Part shown: positions 42,465 through 54,234 of the stretch, in pieces
How the letters are laid out: every line of letters starts with the position of its first letter
Numbering within the stretch: position 1 is the stretch's first letter
Assembly (NCBI GenBank): GCA_050084515.1
Contig: CM114275.1
Span: 10,478,001 to 10,542,000 of the forward strand
Length of the DNA stretch: 64,000 nt
Source of the DNA: Blasia pusilla
Taxonomy: Eukaryota; Marchantiophyta; Marchantiopsida; Blasiales
Reading direction: 5' to 3'
Made by a program: the position numbers and the translations under genes
The notes under the pieces: model-generated
The model's input: only the letters and a program-made list of their open reading frames with translations
Told to the model about the DNA's origin: nothing
Database searches by the model: none

Positions 42465-43391
42465 CTAAAAAATCCATATTAAGCAGTTCAGGTCCATCGC
42501 CTGACTCAAGACATGACGTCGTGATGCCTTTGAGAGGGACGATACTGTCGTCACTCTTGTGGGAAATTCCATTGCTCGCTCTCGCTCATCGACGTTGGGC
42601 TCCACCAACCGCTGTACCTGGTCATCCCAAACCAAGCCAGGTCCGGCCTCCTTGAATGCATAGGACGCGGGAAAACTCACCAATGTGGGAAAGGCTTCCC
42701 ATGGCATGCCAATCCTATTGACCACAATCAACGGTGGTCCATCATCGTGCCTCACTGCCTATGATCAACGGCCCGGATCTAATATGGAATCCCCCAATAT
42801 TTGGGAGGAGTGCTCCACTCGTGCATATGCCCTCCGCAACACCTTGTGTGGCACCAAGTTGGTCCACCAAAGACGCGGGCGGTGTGCTCTAGAACCTCTA
42901 CTCGCCGCATCCAAAAACATTGCTGAGCCGAGCCATACATGCACTTGATGTGCACTCGTCACCACTCGTGACCTCAAATCTCCCAAGATCGTCACTTTCT
43001 CCAGAATGTATGTTGGAGAACGAGACTGATGCTCATGTAAATGTTGCAAGATCGGCATCATCTCGCAAAATAACTTGGACCTAGTGTCAACTAACCCGCT
43101 ACCTCGTCCAACACTCAATTGGCCCAGACTCGGCCAAGCACCAATGACCAAATCTATCGCCCCAACTTGCTCCAAGTCCTGCATCCCCCGCAATGAAATA
43201 TCCCGCAAAGAGACCAACATCTGAATACCCTCCTCTAGGATGCGGCACACTATGGGTGAGATATCCAAGGGCGTCATCATAACACTCTCCACTACTTGGT
43301 GTTCCTTTGACCCATCACGCTCTTGTGCAAATGTCTCGCTCCACGCGGTTTGCACATGCTCAATGGCTAAGTGTCGAAGCTCCTCAGTCAA
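42465..43391 (-). pseudogene. DNA cytosine-5 methyltransferase-like domain inside the pol polyprotein (element 2)
   Basis: One minus-strand frame of about 309 codons with only two nonsense codons in the middle (near 42757-42764). Motifs in canonical order: motif IV-like DLVIGAWPSLGQLS (residues 80-93), motif VI-like ILEKV (129-133; usual ENV), motif VIII-like AHRPRLWWTNL (169-179), 'DSILDPGR' (201-208), then motif IX-like ERERAMEFP and motif X-like 'HVLSQAMDLN'. The AHRPRLWW and DxxLxPGR spacing recalls DNMT3-type enzymes. The order is not the rearranged one of plant DRM. The catalytic Cys of motif IV is Ser (43128-43130) and the following Gln is Leu. A SAM-binding motif I is not seen upstream. 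It lies between protease and RT. Confidence 0.78.
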
Positions 43392-43802
43392 GCCTTAAAG
43401 CGGCACCTCTCCTCCACGGACTGATCCGGCAACCATGACTCACCTCTCCATAGCAATGTCAGGAACGGGAGTATCCTCTGCATGGACATGTCCTTCAATC
43501 AAATCACTAGGCCAAGTGATGGCGCTGCTAAATGCTGCTAAGGTCGTTGTCTCTCTTGGCCGGCGCTCGATCACTGCACCTATGCAGCAAACGGGTAATA
43601 AGCTAAGGCGTCCATTACCTGACTGCCATCCTCCTTTGTAGGACTCTCACTCCCCCCTGTAATTGAGGGAAAACCCCATCTAGTACAACACTGCTCCACC
43701 AACCAAGACCTCATAGGACTCTACATCGGTTATTATCGCCTTGGCTCGCACCACGTACTTATCTATAGGGTGTGCGGGGCTAATCCTCACTACGACCTCG
43801 TG
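43392..43802 (-). other. linker between protease and methyltransferase domains (element 2)
   Basis: An interrupted frame with no recognisable domain; 'SDLIEGHVHAEDTPVPDI' is the longest clean piece. Motif I of the methyltransferase would be expected here and is not visible. Confidence 0.5.
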
Positions 43803-43988
43803 TCAAGTGATATACTGTGTGGTACTCACTCCACCCAAGGATATATGTATCCGAAATGGACAACGCTCCACATCGGCTCTCGTCAAGCCCAATCCTATGT
43901 ATGCCGCTTTCCCCAACATGAGGGGTTGCGCTCTTGAATCCAATAAGACGCGATGCGGACTAAAAGTTCTACCTCCTAGACTCACCAA
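43803..43988 (-). pseudogene. retroelement aspartic protease (element 2)
   Basis: HRVLLDSRAQPLMLGKAA resembles the active-site region of retroelement proteases (D-S/T-G-A) with Arg replacing Gly. It aligns with 13471-13572 of element 1. Protease would cut the Gag-Pol polyprotein. Confidence 0.7.
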
Positions 43989-44374
43989 TTGGAAGACCTC
44001 TCCTGGTTATCCAGAAAAAAAACACCAAGAGAAGCCATGGCATGCTCTATCGCGGGTCTAGTGGGCATCTCCGCCATCCTAGCAGCCGCAGCCTGCCATG
44101 AATATGACCTGGATGATCCAAGCATAAGCTCCAAGGGCAGGTCTATCACCTCCTGTCCAATCACCTCTGAACGTGATGCAGGAACTCCAACTCCATGCTC
44201 ATACAATGTAGTGGCCAGCCGGAACACCTCGGCGGGCATACCTTCCAATGTCATAACATCGGAAGCAAAAAATAGCGGACTATGGTACACCATCATGGCC
44301 TCCCCCAACATCGTACTCAACACATGCTCCTCCTCAACATCAGTAACATGAGTCATCACACTCATTTCTCCCAT
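43989..44374 (-). pseudogene. gag-protease linker (element 2)
   Basis: A clean frame of about 130 codons with 'ATTLYEHGVGVPASRSEV' and 'QAAAARMAEMPTRPAIE'. Counterparts occur in decayed form in element 1 near 13620-13720. No domain is recognised; it probably belongs to Gag-Pol. Confidence 0.5.
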
Positions 44375-44380
44375 CGCCCT

Positions 44381-45105
44381 CTATGCCTGCATACCAATAA
44401 CATCACCAACTCTCCGGAAACTCTGATCAGGACCCATCGATGGGGTCCTTATCGCCTCGGACAACATGAAAGAATGAGGAAGCCTGTTATGTTTCTTGGG
44501 TTCCCCCCACTTTGGATCCAACTCTGCAGCTGCTCCACTCGTCAGAACTACGGCGACCTCCATGTGGGCAACCCCGCACATCCAACCTAGATCCTCCATA
44601 TCTTTGGCTGCTCCATATGATGTCGATGCCACGGATCCGGCATTAGGTAACCTCAATGCCATAGACACAATCTGCTCATGTAGCTGGTGTATATGAGCAG
44701 CCATCCAAGGCTCACGCCCGACGTCTCCCTCGACGCGTCTAGGTGGTGGGACTCTATCTCCTCCACGGACAACTCCACCACCCCCTCGGGCAATCCAACT
44801 CCTCGTCCCCCAACAAGACCACCTACTGCACCATCTCTAGGCCCACCTGGACCGGCAACTCGCTTTGGTGCCCTCTCTTGCCCTCGATTTGGATGTAACT
44901 TAGGGTGCAAGCTGAAATACCTGGCACGTGTTTGACCGTACCTTTGACAATAGTCACACTGATAACCTCCTGGTGCAACACCATTTCCTCCTCCATGCTA
45001 AGGCACACGACCTTGATCCTGACGAGTGAAATCATGTCAATGATGGGCTCCACCATATGAACAACAAGTAATTATAGGCGGATGCTACTGAGTCGCATAT
45101 GAAGG
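44381..45105 (-). pseudogene. gag C-terminal half with degenerate zinc knuckle (element 2)
   Basis: The knuckle reads CDYCQRYGQTRARY, where element 1 has CDYCHRYGHTRDRC; the His and last Cys are lost. A Pro/Gly/Arg-rich tail and a coiled region follow ('MAAHIHQLHEQIVSMALRL'). The upstream end is cut by the inserted LTR at 45106. Confidence 0.75.
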
Positions 45106-45838
45106 TGTCATGTCGCCTACTCTCCTTGAACATTTATCTTGTTATTGCGGAAGCATGCGTTCAGTAGGCCACGCTCTCAATACTAATCTACATCCAAACA
45201 CACACTCTGGTTAGTCGGGTTTTGGATCAATCAGCGGGCTAACTTTCCGAGTTCTCATCTCGGTCTCTCATCAAGCTCAACCTTCCTAATTTCACGGTTT
45301 ATAACATAGGCAAGTCTCGAAAGACTTGGGACAGACTTTCAGGTCGGTTCAGGAACCTCAAACGCTATTTCGCGCCTAGTGGTTCCAATTGTCCGATGGA
45401 CATCCAATGAATCCCTAAGTGAGACTTGCAAAAATTGAATCTCGAGTCGGAATCCAAGCGTGGCGTACAAAGTCCACTCCCTTTGATCAAGTTTGGATTT
45501 CGAGTTCCAACGCCAAACTCCCATTCCATCCCGTGCCTTTGAGACGCCATTTGATGCTCAAAGTGGAGATTCGTGTTCCAAGACATCTTGGAGATATTCC
45601 TCCCTTACTATTTCTTTTGGGAATCTCTGGGGTTCCCTACATTTAGGGAAAGACATCCGGGTCTCTCCAATTGGCCCTCAACCCAATTGCTCTCACAGTC
45701 GTTTGCGGCCAATATCTCAATTTGCACTTATGCGTTTGCTAAGATCTTTGGTGCGTTGGAAGCGTCTCAAGATAATCTTTCCAACGTGCCCTTATTTGTC
45801 TCAAATGCATCTTGGGGATAAAATTTATGTTCCAAAGC
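45106..45838 (-). repeat. truncated LTR of family B nested in gag
   Basis: Starts TGTCATGTCGCCTAC and matches the reverse complement of the right 733 bases of the solo LTR at 46543-47565. It lacks about 290 bases at its right end. Strand is given relative to the solo LTR taken as plus. With that LTR it forms a ~730-bp inverted repeat around 0.7 kb of gag. Confidence 0.8.
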
Positions 45839-46537
45839 AGGAATCATGACTGCTCTCGGCCAGAACCCATGGTGGCTACGGTCTCCTCCACCATGTTGCG
45901 CTCAATGTTCCCGGCGGTGCTTAAAACATCTCTCAACATAGGGGAGATGTTCATAAGAAGAATCCCCTCCCGCACACGTGTCCGTAGGATCTGGTCTAGC
46001 ATCGCGTACCATGATTGGATAGCCTGAGCCTCTGTCACCCCCTGAGTGACGTTAATCAATTCGCCGCAAGCGGGTGAAGACCTGGGCGCCTCTAGAAGTC
46101 ATGGATGCTCTGCAACTTCTCCATCTGTACCCCTTGGTAGCTCACCCTCAACTCAACGAAGAACTCAACCATAGGGTTAAACCTGGGATGAACTTGATTG
46201 GATGATGCAACTGCTCCAGTGCAAGTAACCCCTCCTACAAAATCGTTGGTGGAGGAACCCTCTCCTAACTCCTCCTCGTCATCAAGAAATGCCTCAGTCC
46301 ATGACACATGGTGTGGATCATGGTAGAGTCGCCATGCCTCAATCTCTTGGGCATATCTATGGGAGAACTCATGGTAACCGTCCATGGGTGCCCCCTCTAA
46401 ATGCTGGAATATTCTGTTCGATGATGTAAACGAGTTGAACTCTCTAGAGTTCCGAGCCCACTGTAAGTCACACCAACTCCTAAACTTTGCAATGAAGTCA
46501 TGTAACTCTATAGTGCTTAGAGCACCCGAAAACCTAC
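45839..46537 (-). pseudogene. gag central part between the two nested LTRs (element 2)
   Basis: Includes capsid-like sequence ('RIFQHLEGAPMDGYHEF' across 46380) and a Met-started frame with 'EAQAIQSWYAMLDQILRTR', aligning with 14725-14922 and 15190-15528 of element 1. The frame continues across the solo LTR site into 47571. Confidence 0.8.
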
Positions 46538-46542
46538 GATGT

Positions 46543-47565
46543 TGTCGCGACCCTCATAACCAAATAACACCAAATACGCGCCAAGCGAAACATCAGAACT
46601 CAAAGGAACTCGCGCCGCGAGGTTTGCGCTTTGGAGAGGCGTTTGGTAGAGTCTCTTGGAAAAGTCTAAGAGACGAAATGCGGAACAGAGTTGTGCGTTT
46701 CATGCGTTAGTGGTCACGACCAGGAAACCTAGACCAAACGCGAGCCGAGACTTGAGATGAGTTGAGTCTTGGAGGTTGGTTGCCAAAGAGGTGAGAACCA
46801 GTTTGGAACATGACTAGCGTTTGGGAGAATCTGACTGTGTTTAGGACCATAACGTTGAGCTCCGAGATGCGTTCGGGACAAGTAAGGGCGCGTTGGAAAG
46901 CTGATCTCAAGACGCTTCCAACGCACCAAAGATCTCAGCAAACGCATAAGTACAGGCTGAGATATTGGCCGAAAACGATTCAGAGAGCAATCGGGTTGAG
47001 GGCCAGTGGAGGGCCGGGTGTCTTTCCTAAATGTAGGGGGCCCCGGAGATCCCCAGAAGTACTAGTAAGGGTAGTACCTTCTCTGAGATGTCTCGGGAAA
47101 CGAAACCCCACTTTGGGCGCCAAACGGCGTTTCAGAGGCACGGGATGAAACGGGAGTTTGGCGCGGAAACCCGAAACCCAAACCTGATCCAAGGGAGTGG
47201 ACTTTGTACGCCACACTTGGATTCAACCGAGATTCACGTGCGAGTCTTGGTGAGGAACTCATTGGATGTTCATCGGACAGTTGGAACCGCTAGGCGCAAA
47301 ACGCCGTTTCAGGTTCCCTGAACCGACAGAAAGTTTGTCCCAAGTCTTTCGAGACTTGCCCGTGTTGGAAACCGCGAAACTAGGAAGGTTGAGCTTGAAG
47401 AGAGAGTCCGAGACGAGAACTCGGAAAGTAATCCCGCTGATTGATCCAAGACCCGACTAACCGAAGTGCGTGTTTGGATGCAGATCAGCGTTGAGAGCGT
47501 GACCTACTGAACGCACGCTTCCGCAACAAACAAGATTAACGTTCAAGGAGAGTAGGCGCACGACA
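46543..47565 (+). mobile_element. solo LTR of family B, 1023 bp, with intact target duplication
   Basis: Begins TGTCGCGACCCTCATAACC and ends GCACGACA, flanked by exact GATGT copies (46538-46542 and 47566-47570). It interrupts the gag of element 2 at the stretch matching 'EMDEMGHRG' of element 1. Removing it and one duplication leaves the gag frame continuous, so it inserted into gag and lost its body by LTR-LTR recombination. Strand assignment is arbitrary. Relatives: 45106-45838 and 54235-54629. Confidence 0.92.
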
Positions 47566-47570
47566 GATGT

Positions 47571-49494
47571 CCTCTACCCCGTTCGTCCATCTCGTATGCC
47601 CAATTGGTAGGACCACTCAATGCGTGCGGTGGATCACTAACATACTCCTCTACACTCTCCCCCTCGTGTGAAGATGACACAGAAGGAGATCGAGGTGGTC
47701 TCTCACGTGGAGATTCTCAAAACCTCTTACTACTCCAGGTCAACCCTCTAGAGCTTCTCTCATGTCCACCACCTTCCCTCTCAAAGTCCCAAAAGGACCC
47801 CGTGATGACCCTCATGCCCCCCTCACACGATCACTCTCAACCTCATGAGTAATTACTGAAGCACTCAACTAAATAGACGACACTCAATCCACACTCTCTC
47901 ACTAAGACGTGTGTTGTGCGGCAACAAGCGGCGTGGTGCAGAAAATATACTATTGTCATATCATCTCATCGACAAGACATACCCTCAACTCTGGACATCC
48001 CACATATGTCTATGTTCCCTAAACCCATACATCAACGATGCTCTCAACATCTTCACAAAACCCAATATCCCAAATAACTGCCCAATACCCACAATTCCCT
48101 TAACGTGCAGGGTAAGAGACCAGAATGGGTAACCTGACATAATATCGATGTCGCTCCTTAGCAATTACAAATCTTGACCCCAACTTGGTTGTGAAGATAA
48201 AATCCTCTAAATAGCAAGTCGTACTCCCTCGGTACTGACGATGCTCAAATCCCCTCGATGTGCGGTGCGGGTCCAACAAAACAATATGACACTAGTGGCA
48301 CGGAACGGCTACAAACAACATGGCACACGGGAATGGGGTGCGGCACTCGGCGGCATACCCTTCTCAATCAACAAAACACAATCAAATCCTAGTGATGGTG
48401 CGGCTCTGTGATCAAGACGGTGCGATGCAGCCATGAGCGACACGACGCGGAAATTTGCAGCGCGTTGTGGCTAGAGGCGTCACGACACGATACTCGATTG
48501 TTTTTGAGCCGCTACCAATCACAACATAGCAAAGTTGAAAAGAAACTGCGATCCCATGGATCCAAAAAGGTCACCGTGTTGAAGTCGTGAGTTAACGAAT
48601 GATGACAACTCATACATACTCAATAAGTATGGCAGTGGCGGCCCAACCTAGCCTCATACGGTGGTGGTGGCTGGTCGTGGTCTTGAATAGCGGCGGCAGC
48701 AACGGCAACTCATATTGGCAGCCGCAACGGAAATTGACAACGGCGGTGGTGGCGACAGTAGCGGCGATAGAGGAGGCGGTGGCGACAACTCACATCGGTA
48801 GCAACTCGCGACGACGGCAACGGAAACTAACGACAGCAACGGTGACAAGTGGCGGCAGAGGCAACGACGGCGACGGAGATGGCACTGCCAACGGTGGCGG
48901 TTGGTTTAGGGTTTGGCAATTTTTATCCTAAAAATTGGCAGTATGCAAAATCTGCCATAACTTTCTGCTCGTAGCTGCAAATTGCACAATGTCTAATGGA
49001 CAATGTGCACAACTTCACGATCTTTGATAATGTCAAAAAATATTTTGAATTGGACCTTCCAATTAAAACTGATGGGGACTGTCGTAAATCCCAATGTCTC
49101 TTCTCCTACATAAATTTTGGTAGCGCTTCCGCATTGACTTCTTCCAATGAAAATTGAAAACCTGTCACAAAAAAGCCAATGGGCTACACGGTGCTCCCGA
49201 GAGCACCAACAAGGAGAAATCTGCCCCCATACTCGATTCCTATAAAAAAAATTGGGCAGCACTTCCGCATGCAACCCTCGCGTGACAGACTCACGCAGCT
49301 CTTGCTGTGGTGAGCACTCCCATGAGCCATGAAGCGGGGAATAGGGTCCCCCAACCTGCAACACACATCCAGCAACCAGCGAGCTCCCCCATGAAGCTCT
49401 CTCACTCACTCATTCTTTCTCTCTTTGTAAAATAAGATCCCATCTCTCTCAACACCATAGCTCTCAAATGTATGCACTCTCACATGTCTCTCTC
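47571..49494 (-). other. gag N-terminus and 5' leader of element 2
   Basis: 47571-47800 continues gag ('AYEMDER' aligning with 'TWQEMDEMG' of element 1). Beyond it no domain is seen. 48660-48900 is rich in CGG/GGC triplets. A short motif near 48107-48140 is shared with the leader of element 1. Confidence 0.6.
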
Positions 49495-49938
49495 AATGTC
49501 AAACCAAACCCACTCTTCTAATGAGAGGCTTGGGTTACACTCACAAGGAAAGGGACCATAGCTCCGCCGCCTCAAGCCAAGAGGTTCAACAAAGAGAGAA
49601 CGAGCTCTCAAGCTCTCTTTCCTTGAGGTAAACCCCCTTCCCTCTCCCAAGCTCTGTCCTTGGTAAACCTATGCTCGCAAGTCACCTCATTGGCTCTTGA
49701 CCTGCTGTAGCTGGTCAATGGCCACTTCCCAAAGTAGAAATTCAATGCTTCAAATGGAAACTTACCCAAAATAGTAAGTTTCTATATATGGCTCCAAATG
49801 AGCCGAAACGAAGGGGAAACCTACTCTCGCAAGTTACCCGTGGCCTCAACGGGTCATCCTCAACCTTCGGAGGATTTCCTCCAGTATCCTCAAAGGCGCT
49901 CTACTAGATCTCGTCGATCTATCCCTAAAGTTGTGACA
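49495..49938 (-). repeat. right terminal segment of element 2
   Basis: About 444 bases matching 4198-4644, ending GTGACA at 49938. It does not contain the sequence found at the left end (38789-38906). Carries a TATA-like run. Confidence 0.8.
49783..49789 (-). promoter_or_regulatory. TATA-like box of element 2
   Basis: The minus strand reads TATATAG at the position of TATAAATA in the element at 4030-4644. Confidence 0.45.
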
Positions 49939-52900
49939 CTTCGATCAATATTGAGAAGCCAGCCATAAGGATATTGTACGTAATCATCTACCTTTGCACT
50001 TGCATGAGAATAAGCCTTTGATCACATCTATATAGATATGGTGAAGTGAACACAAGGACCACTTAAGAACACATTCTAAAATATACATATGTTGTTAATC
50101 TACTATGTTTACATATGTGGATGCATAAAATGAATGCATTCAAACCAAAGATCCCACATAATTTTTATTTGGGTTGAGGTTTACGCATAGTAAGAATGTT
50201 GAGCGATAAGCACATGGTAACCTAAATGAGAAAAAGGAAGAAAATAAATTCTTGATATCCATTAAGACCTTTTAATATGCACTACATTGATTTGTTGGAT
50301 TCATACTTGCACAAATCCTTTTTAGAAAGAGATGTACCTCATAAATGGTATATCATTTTAGAGACAAAACACTTTCTAGTCACCAATTTATTGGTTTGAG
50401 AGTCGACAACAAGAATTTAAACCTAGAAAAAATTGCTCTTTGTAAGGACCATATGTCATGTCAATAAAACTTGAGTCAATGAGGAGTAATGATTATTTAA
50501 TTTAAATGGAAAGTGGGGGGTTTTCGTTCATATATCATAAAATGGAATAGGTGACTAAAAAATGTACGATATTGATGAGATTTGGGAAATCATTTGGTGA
50601 GAATTTTGGTAATCCAGTATTTTTTGGTGAGAGAAATTTTATCTAACAACGCATCATCTTATCTTCTTAGAATATGTATGAGACATTAATTAATAGGTTT
50701 GAACTTTTAGTATGAGAATACTTAAAAAATTTTGTAGGCCAATATATAGGTTGTTGCATGAAGAATGGACCATCCTTTGGCACATGCTCTTCCTTGGTAT
50801 GATGTGTCTATTAAGTCATGTGTGGGATTTGAGGTGGTTTATCTTCTTGTATGACATAAGTTGTGCTTGGCCATTCTCTTGGCCACAACTACAAATGAAC
50901 TTCAACTTTGTGGATACGTGACAACAATGAAGTCGTTAAATATAAGTAGCGTAACTATCACACTTGAAGGTTGTCACATGTACTGTCTACTTGAAATAAA
51001 TTTGTTTCTCCCGATTGATTGACAAATTTCTAGTGCACTTATGTTCTAGTATGCGGATTTTGGAAGCACTTGTTGTTTATTGGGCATGAGGCCCGTGAGA
51101 ATGTGTCAAAATTTCCTTTTTGGTTGTTGGATGAATGAATCAGGTTGCATCAAAAGGGTTTTATGGGCATGGACTTGAATCATTTGTGTAGGATGGATCT
51201 TCAAAATTTTTGATTTTCCTTCATTTTTCCATACTTTTTTCATCTTCTTTTATGGAAATTTCCCAATATTGATATATTTATTCTCAAAACCATCATTGTT
51301 CCATATGTTAACTTCTAAGCATTGGATAAAATTAATGCCATGACCTTAATGGAATTTCCCTTATCAAACATAAACTAATTAGGTACCTCACGAAGATAAG
51401 TGTTAAGAAGGAGAACTAGTAGTTTATTTTCCGTGAGATACGTTGAGTCATATGGTTGGAAATGAAAGTATATGGAGAGTGATAGTGTGAATTCATCGGA
51501 CACATGTTTAGTTTCTAGAGTTGAATATTAAAAGGATGGCATACAAATAAAGAAAGATAAACTTCTCTTCGAATATTAATGACAATAGATCTCTAGCTTC
51601 AGTTTGATTATATTTTTTTAAAATCCTAACTTGGGAAGGAAAATGAGTCATTTCCTTTTTCAATTTCCTTCTCTCAACTAAGAAAATAGATTAACTCATT
51701 TTGATATATTTTTATAAAAGATAGTTAAAAACTTTCCCCAAACCAAACTTGAGAATAAAAAATAATCTAGAAAGGAAATAATAGTTTGAAGAATAGTTCT
51801 CTTCCCACCATTATCTTTTCCATTTTTATAAAAAAAAAATGACTATGTGTTCCTCTCAAAATAAGCTTGAAAATGAAACTTTTACTTAACCTTACAAATT
51901 AAAATCATAAAATATAAGGAAAAATCATTTTTAAAAAGATTAAAATTTTATCACATCGTTTAATTTTCCTTTTCAAAATATTTTTTAAGAAATTGAATGA
52001 TTTTTTTTCAATCGAAATTTTTTCCTCATTTTGCGTTTCGGCTTGCATTGGTTTAAAAGACTAATATTAAATTAATTAACTATATAAATTTGTGAGATGA
52101 TATTTTAAACCAATTTCGAATAGTATTATCACTTGAAACATCGATGAAGGAATATAAACTTTAATAGAAACTAAAAGGTGAAAAAAGAATTGTTATAATA
52201 AGCGTTCGGAAAACAAGTCTCGATTAACAATATAAAATTCCAAATTAAGAAAACGAAATTAAAAGAACGAGGAACGGATGGATAAGATTCACAGGTGTCG
52301 ATCATTCGGAGGCCCTCCGGCTTCATGTTCGCGCTTATGTAATAATCTATAATGTATATGTCTAAACCAAAATCATTCTAATCCAAGGGCTCAGCTTCTA
52401 GAAACACATGTGGACCGTCAGATGGGGCCGGGTGCCTGAATATCTGTGATTCTTTCTGTGGGAACTTGGCAACCGAAACTCGACACGGATGGCAGGCACA
52501 CAGTAGAAAGCGACGACGGTCAGCCAAGACTCAAGAGTGGGAATCAAAGCACATGTTTTACACATGCTCCTTTATCGTCCTTTTAACTCCTTTAGATTCC
52601 AGAATAAAATATATATAACTCCCATCCTTTTTCTACATATATATATTTTATTCTTTAGAGGTCACGTCCGTCTGCCGTGCGCGCCGTCCATCCCGGTGTC
52701 AGGGCTTCAGTCATGGAGAGCGTTGACCTCAGGGCCGGTCATATCCACCGGTCTCCGAAGTCCGGAAGAAGCGTCTTTAATTCCTGACAGCAGAGTCACC
52801 TAACTTCGCGGGTTGAGACCGGGCAACGATGCTCCTGCGAGAGTGCCCGTCCATTCTAGGACGGCCGCCCGCCGCTATTGTGCTGTGCTCATCGCTGACA

Positions 52901-54234
52901 TCAGGTGTATATCTCACCGCCGAAGGAAATGATCGAAGAAATTCCTTGTGTTCTTATCCATTGAGTAAGTGGGAATCTGTGGGATGCCTACTGATTAATT
53001 AATTCACTAAAAGAGTCGGGACTCGCAGATTGATTGATTCACACGGGCGCTTGTATTCCGTGTCTAACTCAGGTTTCGTCGACATTTTGGATTCCGGGTA
53101 GAATGACACGTGGGAAACTTGCAGGCACTTTTGCGTTTCTGATTCTCAGTCGATAATCATTTTATTTTATTATTTTTCAATTAGTTCATTCGGAGGACTT
53201 GTAAATTAACGCAACCTTGTTGAACCTTCTTTTCATTCACCGTAAGATAGTTTTCTTTTCTGCAAAATGAGGGTTTTTGGAAATAAATTTTTATTTTGAT
53301 GAAAATTTTAAAACTTTCTTTCATTTTTTAATTTTATCCGTAATAATTTTTATAATTTTCAAATTTTAAAAATATAAATATCTTTACTCAAATTTTCTTG
53401 AAATCTTCTCAAATCTCCCTCACATTTATTGGTCTCACTCCTTTTAAGTTTTCAATATTACTTTTAAAGGTTCATGAAAAGTAGAACCTCAAACTTTTCC
53501 AATTTTAAGTTTAATTTGGAGGAAATATTAATTAATATGATAAAATAAATGTTTAGATAATAGAGCAACAAGAATTAATATTCAAAATGATGAAACATAC
53601 TTTCTTTCCTTTTCTTTTCAATTTTCAAGCTTGGTTGGGAGGAAAATTTTAATTCTATTTGGAAAAAACATCGAACGGGGTGATTTTCTTCTCTTAATTG
53701 AGAGATGGGAATTTGAAATAGAAAATATAAAACTTCCCCTCGATTAATTAGGCAAGAGTTATCATTATCTTTGCAAAGTGGAGTTGGAGATCTTTTATCA
53801 TTGATATTGAAGCAAAAAATTATCTTTTTGATCATTTATTTCATCTTAATGTTAGAATATCCAATTTAAAGATGTATCAAATCGCTTCACTTTATTGTTC
53901 TCCATATGTTTTCATTTCCAACCGTCTTACCCAGTTCATTGTATGGTCAAAAAATTAATATCATGACAAAGTCTTGTGCCATACTTAGGTATAAACTTAT
54001 TTTCCCATTCCCCAAATTAGTATTTTGCTCTTGTGACATTCATGGCATCATAGTCTTCTTTCGTCTTTCTTCATAATTTTTTGTCTTATTTTGAATGTTC
54101 TTTCTTCAATATCTCATCATTCCCTAATAAAGCTTAAAATCTTTCCATATTTTGAAGATAATTTTAAAATTTCTCTTCTCCTTCCATTTTGAAAAGTAAC
54201 ATCTTATACCTCATTCACTTCTATATTGAAAATG
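49939..54234. other. AT-rich spacer with a GC-richer island
   Basis: Stop-rich AT sequence except about 52280-53110, which is clearly more GC-rich and sharply bounded. That island shows no recognised coding or RNA motif; it could be an orphan promoter or a gene remnant. Confidence 0.55.

Larger units (their letters stand above)
38789..49938 (-). mobile_element. Ty3/gypsy-type retrotransposon, element 2, with methyltransferase and PHD domains
   Basis: Ends TATCGTG (TGTCGTG with one change) and GTGACA, flanked by CTTA (38785-38788) and CTTC (49939-49942). Minus-strand order: 5' end with TATA, leader, gag, protease, cytosine methyltransferase-like domain, RT with YIDD, RNase H, H2C2 zinc domain, integrase, PHD finger, stop. 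Two copies of another LTR family sit inside gag (45106-45838 and 46543-47565); without them it is about 9.4 kb. Stops and frameshifts are scattered, so it is dead, but domain order is complete. The left and right terminal sequences are not direct repeats of each other. Confidence 0.88.

Noticed and set aside
42465-43391. Plant DRM methyltransferase
   Set aside because: DRM enzymes have rearranged motifs with IX and X before I-IV; here IV precedes VI, VIII, IX and X.
45106-47565. The inverted repeat as a single foldback transposon
   Set aside because: The right arm is a complete LTR with its own target duplication and the left arm is a truncated copy, so they are better read as separate LTR copies.
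48600-48931. CGG-rich ORF at 48599-48931 as a protein gene
   Set aside because: It lies in the leader of element 2 and consists of triplet-like low-complexity sequence.
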